Positions 1-6,389 of a stretch of DNA of 6,889 nucleotides are shown here, in pieces. A program made the translations under genes and the position numbers. The notes beneath the pieces were generated by a model. The model was given only the letters and a program-made list of their open reading frames with translations, made no database searches and was not told the DNA's origin. Source of the stretch: Bacillota bacterium (lineage in GTDB: Bacteria; Bacillota; Sulfobacillia; RBS10-35; JAJYVN01); contig JAKAUG010000500.1 in the NCBI GenBank assembly GCA_021827805.1, positions 1-6,889 on the forward strand, written 5' to 3'. Each line of letters opens with the position of its first letter. Position 1 is the stretch's first letter.

Positions 1-54
1 GATCTCCCGTGCCCCCCCGGCCAAGCGCCGCCGAGGGCACCCGAATCAAGGCGT

Positions 55-89
55 GCGCCCCGGGCGGGATCGTTGGCTGCCCGGGGCGC
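55..89 (-). terminator. Strong G+C hairpin after the YeiH-like transporter gene
   Basis: The arms GCGCCCCGGGC (55-65) and GCCCGGGGCGC (79-89) are perfectly complementary over 11 bp, with a 13-base loop. The hairpin begins 37 bases past the stop codon of the minus-strand transporter gene, the usual place for a terminator. The bases that follow on the minus strand (ACGCCTTGATTCG) contain only scattered Ts, so it is not a textbook U-tract terminator. It could stop transcription with Rho or protect the 3' end. The other strand (TGTTCCTG after the stem) is no better, so a bidirectional role is possible. Confidence 0.45.
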
Positions 90-125
90 TGTTCCTGCTA
101 CGGGTCGAGGGTCATCGCGACGGTT

Positions 126-1208
126 TCAGATCTGCCCCGTGAGATGCTGCAGGGCGATGCTGGAGAGCCCCACGACCGCCCAGAGGATCATCCCGAGCAG
201 GAGCGGCTTTGGTCCGGTCTGGCGCATCTGGCGGAAGTTCGCCGAGAGCCCGATCGCCGAGAGAGCCATGACGATCAGGAACAGCGCCACCTGCGCCAGA
301 ACATGGATCTGCCCGGGCGTGAACAGGTGCAGAGTGTTCAACACACTGGCCACCAGGAACCAGAGGATGAACCAGGGGATGATGCGCCGCCAGTTGATCG
401 AGACGGCCGCCTGAACCCCGCCGCGCGCGCGCGCCTCGGCCCGCAGGCGGAGTACGCGTGCCCCCGCGAGGGCCAGGGTGATGGGAATGATCAGCGTTGT
501 GCGCGTCAGCTTGACGATGACGGCGTAGTTGCCGGCCGCGCGACCGTAGGTGTACGCGGCCGCCACCACAGAGGAGGTGTCGTTGATCGCGGTCCCGGCC
601 CAGAGCCCGAAGGAGTGCTGGCCGAAGTGCATCAGATGCCCCAGGGCTGGATAGAGCAGCACGGCGATGACGTTGAAGAGAAAGATCGTGGAGATGGCGT
701 AGGCGATGTCCATCTCGGCGGCACCAATGACCATCGAGGTGGCGACGATGGCCGAGGCTCCGCAGATGCCGGTGCCAACCCCGATCATGGCCCGCAGGTC
801 CGCGGACACCCCGAGCAGCTTGCCGAAGAGCCAGCCGCCCACAAGCGCGGCGGCCATCGTGCCGAGCATGACGGGCAGCGAACCCGCGCCGGTGTGCACG
901 ATCTGGCTCAGGCTGAGCCCGGAACCCAGCACGATGATCGCGATCTGCAGCACCTGCTTGCTCGAGAAGGCGATTCCCGGCCGCAGCGACGCGGCGGGGG
1001 GCGCCACAGCTCCGATGATCATCCCCAGCACGATGCCGAACACTGGCCCCCCGATCACCGGGACCACGCGCCCGAGCCCGAAGGCAACGAGTGCGATGGC
1101 GAGGACCAGACCGACACCCGGCAGATAGCGCCCAACACCGTTGTGGGTCTGGGGGCGCGCCACCGACGGCGTCCCGGTTTCGACCGGTGCCTGCACGGCT
1201 GTCTCCAT
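126..1208 (-). CDS. YeiH-like UPF0324 family membrane transporter (putative sulfate exporter family)
   Basis: This is a 360-residue, very hydrophobic protein with about ten membrane segments, the usual size and build of the YeiH/Cons_hypoth698 family. Family hallmarks are visible: GTGICGASAI (residues 145-154) in the middle, GTAINDTSSVVAAA (205-218) and KLTRTTLIIP (233-242). Members are annotated as putative sulfate exporters by association with sulfonate metabolism; the true substrate is rarely tested. I chose the ATG at 1208 because it follows GAGGGGG by seven bases and gives a family-like N-terminus. The frame is open back to 1316, and another ATG at 1268 has a fine AGGAGG but 14 bases away, too far. 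The gene is divergent from the amidohydrolase. A weak promoter (1291-1319) and a palindrome lie upstream, and a hairpin at 55-89 follows. No sulfonate or sulfur gene is beside it, so the sulfate assignment is family-level only. Confidence 0.9.
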   Translation of the reverse strand: METAVQAPVETGTPSVARPQTHNGVGRYLPGVGLVLAIALVAFGLGRVVPVIGGPVFGIVLGMIIGAVAPPAASLRPGIAFSSKQVLQIAIIVLGSGLSLSQIVHTGAGSLPVMLGTMAAALVGGWLFGKLLGVSADLRAMIGVGTGICGASAIVATSMVIGAAEMDIAYAISTIFLFNVIAVLLYPALGHLMHFGQHSFGLWAGTAINDTSSVVAAAYTYGRAAGNYAVIVKLTRTTLIIPITLALAGARVLRLRAEARARGGVQAAVSINWRRIIPWFILWFLVASVLNTLHLFTPGQIHVLAQVALFLIVMALSAIGLSANFRQMRQTGPKPLLLGMILWAVVGLSSIALQHLTGQI

Positions 1209-1290
1209 GTCCCGACCCCCTCGAACACCGGCCGGGTTTGGACACCGCGCCGGGTATGCGCCCAGCATGGGGCCGGAACGCACCTCCTGT

Positions 1291-1319
1291 AAAATACCGG
1301 TCTGCCGCCGATCCATAAG
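1291..1319 (-). promoter_or_regulatory. Possible promoter of the YeiH-like gene
   Basis: Read on the minus strand, CTTATG (1319-1314) and TATTTT (1296-1291) are separated by exactly 17 bases. The -10 match is fair and the -35 match is poor. This A+T patch stands out in otherwise very G+C-rich DNA. The -35-like element is the left arm of the CATAAG/CTTATG palindrome, so a protein bound there would cover it. Transcription would begin near 1284, giving a leader of about 75 bases. Confidence 0.3.
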
Positions 1320-1330
1320 AGGCGCTTATG
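1314..1330. promoter_or_regulatory. Palindromic operator candidate CATAAG-N5-CTTATG
   Basis: A perfect 6-bp inverted repeat with a 5-base centre (AGGCG) lies in the divergent intergenic region. The arms are A+T-rich against a G+C-rich background, as expected of a regulator site and not of chance G+C palindromes. The ATA-N9-TAT core has the general look of LysR-type or small dimeric repressor sites. It overlaps the -10 candidate of the rightward gene and the -35 candidate of the leftward gene, so one factor could control both. No regulator gene is present in the window to pair with it. Confidence 0.4.
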
Positions 1331-1332
1331 AT
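1327..1332 (+). promoter_or_regulatory. Possible -10 element for the amidohydrolase gene
   Basis: TATGAT matches the TATAAT consensus at five of six positions and is one of the few A+T-rich hexamers here. No good -35 is seen 16-18 bases upstream, so the promoter may need an activator or another sigma factor. It overlaps the right arm of the CATAAG/CTTATG palindrome. Transcription from about 1339 would give a leader of about 117 bases that includes the large hairpin at 1348-1398. Confidence 0.3.
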
Positions 1333-1347
1333 GGGCCCGCCGCGGTG

Positions 1348-1398
1348 GAGCCATGTCCCCTGTGGCGCGGAGGTGCGCGCGACAGGGGACATGGGCTC
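1348..1398 (+). promoter_or_regulatory. Long hairpin in the presumed 5' leader of the amidohydrolase gene
   Basis: CATGTCCCCTGT and ACAGGGGACATG form a perfect stem (1352-1363 with 1382-1393). The outer GAGC (1348-1351) pairs with GCTC (1395-1398) after a single bulged G at 1394, giving 16 bp in all. The 18-base loop can close further through GCGC/GCGC and contains GGAGG. No T-run follows, so this is not an ordinary terminator. It lies between the predicted start site and the gene's own ribosome binding site (GGAGGGA, 1444-1450), where a structured leader, attenuator-like element or protein site would sit. The alternative is a DNA-level inverted repeat bound by a dimeric regulator. Confidence 0.5.
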
Positions 1399-1455
1399 AG
1401 CCATCGAATGCGCGTTGCGCCCAGAACATTCTGCCCCCACCGCGGAGGGACCGGC

Positions 1456-2292
1456 GTGCTCATCGACACGCATGCGCACCTTGGACGCTTGCGCCACAGC
1501 GATCCTGGGCTGGACCCTGAGGCACTGCTCGCCCGAATGGACGAGCACGGGATCGCCCGGGCGGTCGTCCTGGCCGTGGAGAGCCCGGAGGAACTGGATT
1601 ACTATGTCCCCACCACGCAGGTGCTCTCCTGGTGCGCCGAGCACCCGGCCCGCCTGATCCCCTTCTGCGCCTGCGACCCAAGGCATCGCTACCCTGGGCG
1701 CTTCGATCCCTACCCGCTGCTGGCGGAGTACGCCGCCGCCGGCTGCCGCGGCTTCGGGGAGCACCTGTGCGGACTGCCGGTGAATGATCCCCTGCAGCGG
1801 CCCGTCTACGAGGCCTGCGCGCGGCTGGGCCTGCCGATCCTGCTCCACATGGACCACCACATCAACCGCGATGCCATGCGCCTGCCAGGCCTGGAGCAGA
1901 TCCTGCGCGACTACCCCGAGCTCACGATCATCGGCCATGCTCAGCATTTCTGGCGCGAGATCTCCGCGGTGGTCGACCCCGCCGTGGCCTATCCCAAGGG
2001 GCCCGTGGTGCCAGGGGGCCGCGTGGAGCAACTGCTCACCGAATACCCCAACCTGATGGCCGACCTCTCGGCCGGCTCGGCCTTCAACGCCCTGTCCCGC
2101 GATCCGCGGCACGCCGTCGGCTTCCTGGAGCGGATGCATTCGAAGCTCCTGTTCGCGACCGATGTCCTGTCCGCGACGCAGAGACTGGACATCGTCCCGT
2201 TCCTTGCCGAGTTGCCGCTGTCCGCCGCAGCGCGGCACAGCATCTGCGCGGACAATGCCGTGCGCCTGCTGCGCCTCGATGTTGCCCGCTAG
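1456..2292 (+). CDS. Amidohydrolase-2 family TIM-barrel metal-dependent hydrolase
   Basis: This is a 278-residue cytoplasmic protein of the amidohydrolase-2 (PF04909) type, normal length for the family. The fold's metal and catalytic residues are all in order: THAH (H6, H8) at the N-terminus, GFGEH (E102), LLHMDHH (H131), GHAQHFW (H161) and FATD (D236) near the C-terminus. Relatives hydrolyse or decarboxylate small ring or carboxylate compounds; nothing here fixes the substrate. I chose the GTG at 1456: GGAGGGA lies five bases upstream and the protein begins directly with the strand that carries the first metal ligands. Longer in-frame starts upstream would add non-family sequence antisense to the transporter. 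It is divergent from the transporter and convergent with the isomerase gene at 2356, with 63 bases and no clear terminator between. Confidence 0.9.
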   Translation: MLIDTHAHLGRLRHSDPGLDPEALLARMDEHGIARAVVLAVESPEELDYYVPTTQVLSWCAEHPARLIPFCACDPRHRYPGRFDPYPLLAEYAAAGCRGFGEHLCGLPVNDPLQRPVYEACARLGLPILLHMDHHINRDAMRLPGLEQILRDYPELTIIGHAQHFWREISAVVDPAVAYPKGPVVPGGRVEQLLTEYPNLMADLSAGSAFNALSRDPRHAVGFLERMHSKLLFATDVLSATQRLDIVPFLAELPLSAAARHSICADNAVRLLRLDVAR

Positions 2293-2355
2293 ACGCGCCG
2301 ACGAGACGGCAACATGGAGATGGAGGCGTTGCTGGAGCGCGGACGGACCGGACCC

Positions 2356-3192
2356 TCAGATGCCCAGGCCCGCTCGCACCTCAGCCAGGGCCTGCGGCAC
2401 GGCCTGCGCGGCGGGCGCCCGCCCCTCGAACTCCAGAGACACATAGCCGCTAAAGTTCGCGGCGCGCAGGATCTGCCCCACACGGCGGTAGTCAATGTCC
2501 AGGTCGTACCACTCGCCGCCGCCCAGATAGGACTTGGCGTGCACCAGCACAGCGCTGGGGGCCAACTGCTCCATGTGCGCGTATGGGTCCTGGGCGGCGC
2601 GCAGGTGGTTGCCGGTGTCCAGCACGCCTCCCACGTAGGGAGACGGGAGCGCGCCGAGGATGCGGGCCACTCCCTCGGGGCGCGCCGTCAGGCCCCAGTG
2701 GTTCTCGAGCGCGAGGATCACACCGAGGCGCTCAGCCTGCGGCAACAGCTCGGCCAGAGCCGCGACCACCCACCCGTACGCCTCCTCCTCGGTGTGTCCA
2801 GGCAGGGAAGGCTCCGTGCCGCCGTTGGCCATGAAGTCGTCGAAGCTGGGGATGGTCTTCCAGCGTCCAGAGTTCACCCGGATGCACGGCGCCCCGAGCG
2901 CGGAGGCGACGTCGAGCGAGCGGGAGGTGCGCGCGACCTGGGCGGCGCGCACCTCAGGGTCAGGAGAGACGAAGTCCTGGTGCGTGGAGAGGGCATACAG
3001 GTCCAACCCCAGGGTCAGGGCACGGCGCCGCAGGCCATGCAGGCGCCGCAGGCTCGTGTCCTCGCCCAGTTGCACCTCCAGGACCTCGCACCCGGCGGCG
3101 CCCATGCGCGCCGCATCCTCCAGAACCCGCTCAAGCGGATACGGCGCGCCACGGAAGTGCCAGAAGGAATACGAACTCACCCCCACCCGCAC
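2356..3192 (-). CDS. Xylose isomerase-like TIM-barrel protein (sugar phosphate isomerase/epimerase family)
   Basis: This is a 278-residue protein of the AP-endonuclease-2/xylose-isomerase-like TIM-barrel family (PF01261). It starts with VRVGVSSYSFW, typical for the first strand. Likely metal ligands are E163 in LALENHWG, D192 in LDTGNH, H218 in VHAKSY and E254 in SLEFEG; ALSTHQDF (61-74 region, H71) fits the substrate pocket. Family members interconvert keto and aldo sugars or epimerise sugars, inositols or their oxidised forms. I preferred the GTG at 3192 because GGAGG (3201-3205) lies eight bases upstream; the frame also has GTG at 3207, which is inside that site. It lies 27 bases downstream of the GH76 lipoprotein gene on the same strand, so the two are probably one transcript and may act on related sugars. 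Confidence 0.88.
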   Translation of the reverse strand: MRVGVSSYSFWHFRGAPYPLERVLEDAARMGAAGCEVLEVQLGEDTSLRRLHGLRRRALTLGLDLYALSTHQDFVSPDPEVRAAQVARTSRSLDVASALGAPCIRVNSGRWKTIPSFDDFMANGGTEPSLPGHTEEEAYGWVVAALAELLPQAERLGVILALENHWGLTARPEGVARILGALPSPYVGGVLDTGNHLRAAQDPYAHMEQLAPSAVLVHAKSYLGGGEWYDLDIDYRRVGQILRAANFSGYVSLEFEGRAPAAQAVPQALAEVRAGLGI

Positions 3193-3219
3193 AGCGCACA
3201 CCTCCACAGGGACTCGCCG

Positions 3220-4323
3220 CTAGGAAACAGGCGGGCCAGTCCGCGCGGGCGTCGGCAGGTTGGTGGCGGTGGAGGTCAGGGCCATCGTGGCCGCGATGTC
3301 CGGTTCCACCGCCACCATCACGGGCGCGGGGGCCGGCCCGGCCCAGTGCAGACCGAATGTGTTGAGCGGGGTGCGGTCGTTGGCCCAGATGGAGGACACG
3401 CTCTGAACGATCAGGTGCCTGTACGCCGGCAGAGGGGCATACGAATAGAGCCACCAGAGATACCGGATGAAAATGCCCTTAAAAAGCGGGCCGTCGTGCC
3501 CACAATTGCCGGACAGTTCACAGCCGCGCTCCAGCAGGACGCCGTCGGACGGCGTGACCTGCACCTCGGCGTTGGCGATCCGTTCCGCCAGCTGCAGATC
3601 GGCGCGGTCGCCGGTGACATGATACAGCTCCGCCAGACCCGCGAGGATCACCCCCTGGTTGTACGTCCAGGGGTTACCGCCGTTGTTCTGGCAGGAGGCG
3701 GTCAGCCCGTCGTTCACCTGGCCCCGGGCGTTGATCATCCCACTCTGCTCGAACCAGGTGGCCTCGCGCTCGGCCCAGTCCAGGTAGCTGCCAGGGCCCT
3801 TGTCGCCCGGAGTGCGCTCGTGCAGCTCCACAGCCACCAGCAGGAACAATTCGTTGGGGATGGCGTTCTTGTACGTGCGCGAGTGGTTCCACCACACCCC
3901 GCCCCCGCAGGTGCCGCCCCAGGTGCTGGCCATGTCGGTGAACACCGACTTGGCCGTATTGAGGTAGGCGATGTTGCCCGTGAGATCCCAGGCCCGGATC
4001 CAGTCCAGGGCCCACCAGCCCTCATCGTCCACGTACTGCGCCCGGTAGTTGCCCAGGGTCCCCTGAGAGTTGGCGCGGTAGACCTGGGCGATCGTGGTCA
4101 GCCAGCTGTTGGCCCGTGTCCGCTGGTATTCGTCCAGAACGACCCAGAAGGCCTGGGCGCTCTGCCAATACCCGGCACCCCGCCACCTGCCCGCGGAGTA
4201 GAACTGGTTCTGAAGGGCGCTGGCCGCCAGATCCGCGCGGTCAGCGGTCGAGAGCGGCGCCGGACGTCCGCAGGCCGAAAGCAGCAGGACCAGTGCACCC
4301 AGGACCACCAGCACACGCCGCAC
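3220..4323 (-). CDS. GH76-family alpha-1,6-mannanase-like lipoprotein
   Basis: This 367-residue exported protein has a short basic N-terminus, a hydrophobic stretch and the lipobox LSAC with C18, so it should be lipid-anchored outside the membrane. The mature part matches glycoside hydrolase family 76. YVDDEGWWALDW (97-108) carries the adjacent aspartates D99 and D100, the catalytic pair known in this family. WWN (144-146), YKNAIPNELF (151-160), WTYNQGVILAGLAELY (219-234) and the CE...C...FKGIFIRYLWW segment (268-291) follow in the usual order, and a late WAGP is present. Family members cut alpha-1,6-mannan backbones; the exact linkage here is inferred. The start is GTG at 4323, nine bases after AGGAGG. 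It is followed closely by an isomerase-like gene and is divergent from the MBL-fold gene. Four cysteines in the mature part could form disulfides. Confidence 0.9.
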   Translation of the reverse strand: MRRVLVVLGALVLLLSACGRPAPLSTADRADLAASALQNQFYSAGRWRGAGYWQSAQAFWVVLDEYQRTRANSWLTTIAQVYRANSQGTLGNYRAQYVDDEGWWALDWIRAWDLTGNIAYLNTAKSVFTDMASTWGGTCGGGVWWNHSRTYKNAIPNELFLLVAVELHERTPGDKGPGSYLDWAEREATWFEQSGMINARGQVNDGLTASCQNNGGNPWTYNQGVILAGLAELYHVTGDRADLQLAERIANAEVQVTPSDGVLLERGCELSGNCGHDGPLFKGIFIRYLWWLYSYAPLPAYRHLIVQSVSSIWANDRTPLNTFGLHWAGPAPAPVMVAVEPDIAATMALTSTATNLPTPARTGPPVS

Positions 4324-4466
4324 CCACGCATTCCTCCTGGGGAGACGCGTACGCTCTTCGTGGCCGGGTGCGGGGCTCCTCCTGGCCGCTTGGCGGGTGG
4401 CGCTGAAGGCACTGGCCCGCGCGCACCGAAAGAGTATGCACGCTGCCGCGACCGGGGAGGATCAGC
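4324..4466. promoter_or_regulatory. Divergent intergenic region between the GH76 lipoprotein and the MBL-fold gene
   Basis: This 143-base gap must hold the promoters of two gene pairs. It contains the ribosome binding sites for both sides (AGGAGG at 4333-4338 on the minus strand, GGGGAGG at 4454-4460 on the plus strand). TCCTCCTGG occurs twice (4332-4340 and 4377-4385), so the minus strand has a second ribosome-site-like copy with no start codon suitably placed. TATGCA at 4435-4440 is a weak rightward -10 candidate. I see no palindrome strong enough to call an operator. Confidence 0.45.
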
Positions 4467-5189
4467 GTGCGCCTGACGGAGGACCTGCATCGCGTGGACG
4501 GGGTGGCCGGAGGGAACGTGTACCTGATCACGGGGGCACACCCTCTGCTGGTGGACACCGGCCTGCCGGGGCAGGCCGGGACGATCCTGGCATACATGGA
4601 GCGCGCCGGTCTGTCCCCGCGGAGCCTGGAGGCCATCGTGCTCACGCACCACGACGTGGACCACGTGGGCAGCGCCGCCGAGCTGCAGCGGGTGACCGGA
4701 GCTCCGATTTGGGCGCCGGTCGGCGATGCGGCATACATCCGCCGGGACGCCACCCCGGCCGGGTTCAAGCGCAACGCCTGGCGCATCGCGCGCCTGGTGT
4801 TCGGACCCTGCCCGCCCCCGCGCCTGGACCGCGAGCTCATGGACGGCGACCGCCTGCCGGGAGACCTCGAGGTGCTGGCCACACCCGGACACACCCCCGG
4901 CCATATCAGTCTCTTCCGCCCCGGGCTCCTCCTGGCGGGCGATGTCCTGCGCACGGGAAGCCGGCGGCGGCCGGCCCGGTTACGGGCCAGCGCGCCCTTC
5001 ATGAGTTCGGACCCCGGGCAGGTCGCTGCCTCGATCTCCAGGCTAGCTCAGCTGGATACCGAGATCATCGGTGCGGGTCACGGGACGCCCGTGACAAGGG
5101 GCGGCCGGGAGGCGCTGGGCGCGCTTGCGCGCCGGATGGTCGGCGCGGCTGCGCACGCGCCCGCCCCAGCGGGCGGGAAGGAGGGCTGA
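4467..5189 (+). CDS. Metallo-beta-lactamase-fold hydrolase
   Basis: This is a 240-residue single-domain MBL-fold protein with no signal peptide. The fold's metal motifs are present: LVDTG (28-32), LTHHDVDHVG (59-68), TPGHTPGH (139-146, H142), LLAGD (155-159, D159) and GAGHGTPV (202-209, H205). The second histidine of the usual HxHxDH motif is replaced by aspartate (D63 in H61-H-D-V-D65-H66), a variant known in many MBL-fold hydrolases. It may change metal preference but does not imply loss of function. Relatives include thioesterases, lactonases and phosphodiesterases, so the substrate is unknown. The start is GTG at 4467, six bases after GGGGAGG. The gene is first in a rightward pair; its last codons hold the ribosome binding site of the next gene. 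Confidence 0.88.
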   Translation: MRLTEDLHRVDGVAGGNVYLITGAHPLLVDTGLPGQAGTILAYMERAGLSPRSLEAIVLTHHDVDHVGSAAELQRVTGAPIWAPVGDAAYIRRDATPAGFKRNAWRIARLVFGPCPPPRLDRELMDGDRLPGDLEVLATPGHTPGHISLFRPGLLLAGDVLRTGSRRRPARLRASAPFMSSDPGQVAASISRLAQLDTEIIGAGHGTPVTRGGREALGALARRMVGAAAHAPAPAGGKEG

Positions 5190-5194
5190 AGCGC

Positions 5195-5995
5195 ATGGCC
5201 TTTGTGTTGTCCGCGCTCGGGGATGAGGCCGCCGGTCCCATCGAGGAGCAGTGCGCGGCGCTGCGGGCACTGGGCCTCTCTCACATCGAGGTCCGCCAGT
5301 CCTCCGGGCGCTCGCTGGTCGACTCCCCGCTGGAGGTCGCGCAGCAGACGGCACGGACCATCGCCGCCTCCGGCCTCGTGGTCACCGCCTACGCGTCCCC
5401 ACTCGGGAAGGTGCCCATCGACGCCGACCTGGCCCAGCACCGACGGCGCTTCCTGCAGGGCCTGGAGGTGACCCGGATCCTGGGGACCGATGCCATGCGC
5501 ATCTTCACCTTCCACATGCCCCGAGGCACCTGGGATACGCATCGGCAGACGGTGCTCTCCGAGTTTGCCTGGTTCGCCGCCCAGGCGGAGCAGGCCGGTG
5601 TGCGGCTGCTGGTGGAGAACGAGAAGGGCATCTACGCGGACGTGCCCGAGCGCTGCCTGGACCTGGTCCACACCCTGGACTCCCCGCAGGTGTGCCTGCT
5701 CTTTGACCCCGCCAACTTCCTGCAGTGCGGGGCCCAGCCGTATCCGGACGCCTGGGACCTGCTGGCCCCGCATGTGGCGTATGTCCACATCAAGGACGCC
5801 ATCCGTGCCACCGGCAGGGTGACTCCCGCCGGCGAGGGCGACGGACGGCTCCCTGAACTGCTCGAGAGCCTGCATGCGCGCGGATACACCGGCATCCTCT
5901 CGCTGGAGCCGCACCTTGAGGGACCCGACCGCATGGCGCGCGCAGTCAACGCACTGCGCCGGGTGCTCATGGCGCAGGGGCTCGAGGCGGACTGA
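5195..5995 (+). CDS. Second xylose isomerase-like TIM-barrel protein (sugar phosphate isomerase/epimerase family)
   Basis: This is a 266-residue protein of the same broad TIM-barrel family as the one at 2356-3192, but clearly a different branch. Likely metal ligands are E141 in LLVENEKG, D171 in LFDPANF, H198 in YVHIKD and E238 in LSLEPH. TPAGEGDG (210-217) and the FDPANF/VHIKD pair resemble annotated sugar phosphate isomerase/epimerase proteins. It lacks a signal peptide and should be cytoplasmic. The start ATG at 5195 is five bases after the stop of the MBL-fold gene. AAGGAGGG (5178-5185) lies inside the end of that gene, so translation is probably coupled. The same frame is open far upstream, but that part is only the antisense-free shadow of the MBL-fold gene. 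The exact substrate cannot be read from the sequence. Confidence 0.88.
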   Translation: MAFVLSALGDEAAGPIEEQCAALRALGLSHIEVRQSSGRSLVDSPLEVAQQTARTIAASGLVVTAYASPLGKVPIDADLAQHRRRFLQGLEVTRILGTDAMRIFTFHMPRGTWDTHRQTVLSEFAWFAAQAEQAGVRLLVENEKGIYADVPERCLDLVHTLDSPQVCLLFDPANFLQCGAQPYPDAWDLLAPHVAYVHIKDAIRATGRVTPAGEGDGRLPELLESLHARGYTGILSLEPHLEGPDRMARAVNALRRVLMAQGLEAD

Positions 5996-6360
5996 GGCGA
6001 TCACCGGCCAGGCCGCGCGCTACCGTACGCCGAACGCCAGGCCGGTCGACCGGCTCACGGCCCAGCGGAGCGGCGCTCCAGTCCTCACCCACACGCAGGC
6101 GATGGGCCTGCGCATCGGCGGCGACCAGGATCCGGTCCTTCTTGCTGGTCCGCCCGGTGCCGCCCGCGCTCCTCGTGCGCGGGTCCGTCCACCTCCACCA
6201 CACAGAGGGGCATCCAGGCGGAGTCCACCAGCAGGAACTCCCGGTGCCGGGCCTTGGTGCACCCGCGCAGGCGGTACCACTCGGGGCCGGTGGCCCGAAC
6301 GACATCCTCCAGGCGGACCTTGGGACAGCCCGCACGGGCTGCTTGCGGCTGCAGGATCGC
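5967..6360 (-). pseudogene. Frameshifted DUF2726/Vsr-like nuclease-fold protein remnant
   Basis: On the minus strand one frame encodes PKVRLEDVV (near 6324-6298), then RHREFLLVD, then PLCVVEVDGPAHEER (down to about 6166). The family block continues only in the next frame as SKKDRILVAADAQAHRLRV (about 6146-6090). Joined after RAD at 6148 by skipping one base near 6147, the two give the order expected of DUF2726: KVRL, DF-type strand with D, IExD-H, then KD-x-IL and a final LRV. This is a PD-(D/E)XK-like restriction-nuclease fold. The usual N-terminal half, with a membrane segment or an L-S/T-xxE-xxF block, is not convincing upstream, so the gene looks both frameshifted and 5'-degraded; the start given is approximate. 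The second frame runs to 5967 and overlaps the convergent isomerase gene by 29 bases. A base-calling error is the main alternative for the shift alone. Confidence 0.55.
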
Positions 6361-6368
6361 GTCGCGAT

Positions 6369-6389
6369 AGGCCGCCTGACAGGCGGCCT
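6369..6389. repeat. 21-bp near-perfect palindrome (10-bp arms, 1-base centre)
   Basis: AGGCCGCCTG and CAGGCGGCCT flank a single A. This is longer than expected by chance even in G+C-rich DNA. It sits just upstream, on the minus strand, of the recognisable nuclease-fold block. Flanking it, TCGCGATA (6362-6369) pairs with TATCGCGA (6402-6409), and TGCCAG (6389-6394) pairs with CTGGCA (6412-6417), so several alternative stems share bases. It could be a REP-like element, a mobile-element end or a protein site. Confidence 0.5.

Noticed and set aside
9..1292. A 427-codon plus-strand frame antisense to the transporter
   Set aside because: It is rich in Asp, His, Arg and Gly with no hydrophobic core or motif, whereas the opposite strand has YeiH family signatures.
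112..2238. A 708-codon open minus-strand frame running under both the transporter and the amidohydrolase
   Set aside because: It overlaps the true transporter in another frame and is antisense to the amidohydrolase. The product has no recognisable domain.
2293..2355. Terminator between the convergent amidohydrolase and isomerase genes
   Set aside because: Only a 4-bp inverted repeat (GCCG/CGGC) and no T-run are seen in these 63 bases.
2314..4476. A 720-codon open plus-strand frame antisense to the isomerase and GH76 genes
   Set aside because: Its product is low-complexity, rich in Arg, Gly, His and Gln and without domains, while the opposite strand encodes two clear protein families. Long antisense frames are common at this G+C content.
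4397..5194. N-terminal extension of the second isomerase-like protein in the same open frame
   Set aside because: It overlaps the MBL-fold gene in another frame, has no domain, and the ATG at 5195 has its own ribosome binding site and a family-like start.
6041..6054. 14-bp perfect palindrome GCCGGTCGACCGGC
   Set aside because: About one such palindrome is expected by chance in a G+C-rich window of this size, and it has no A+T-rich or positional support.
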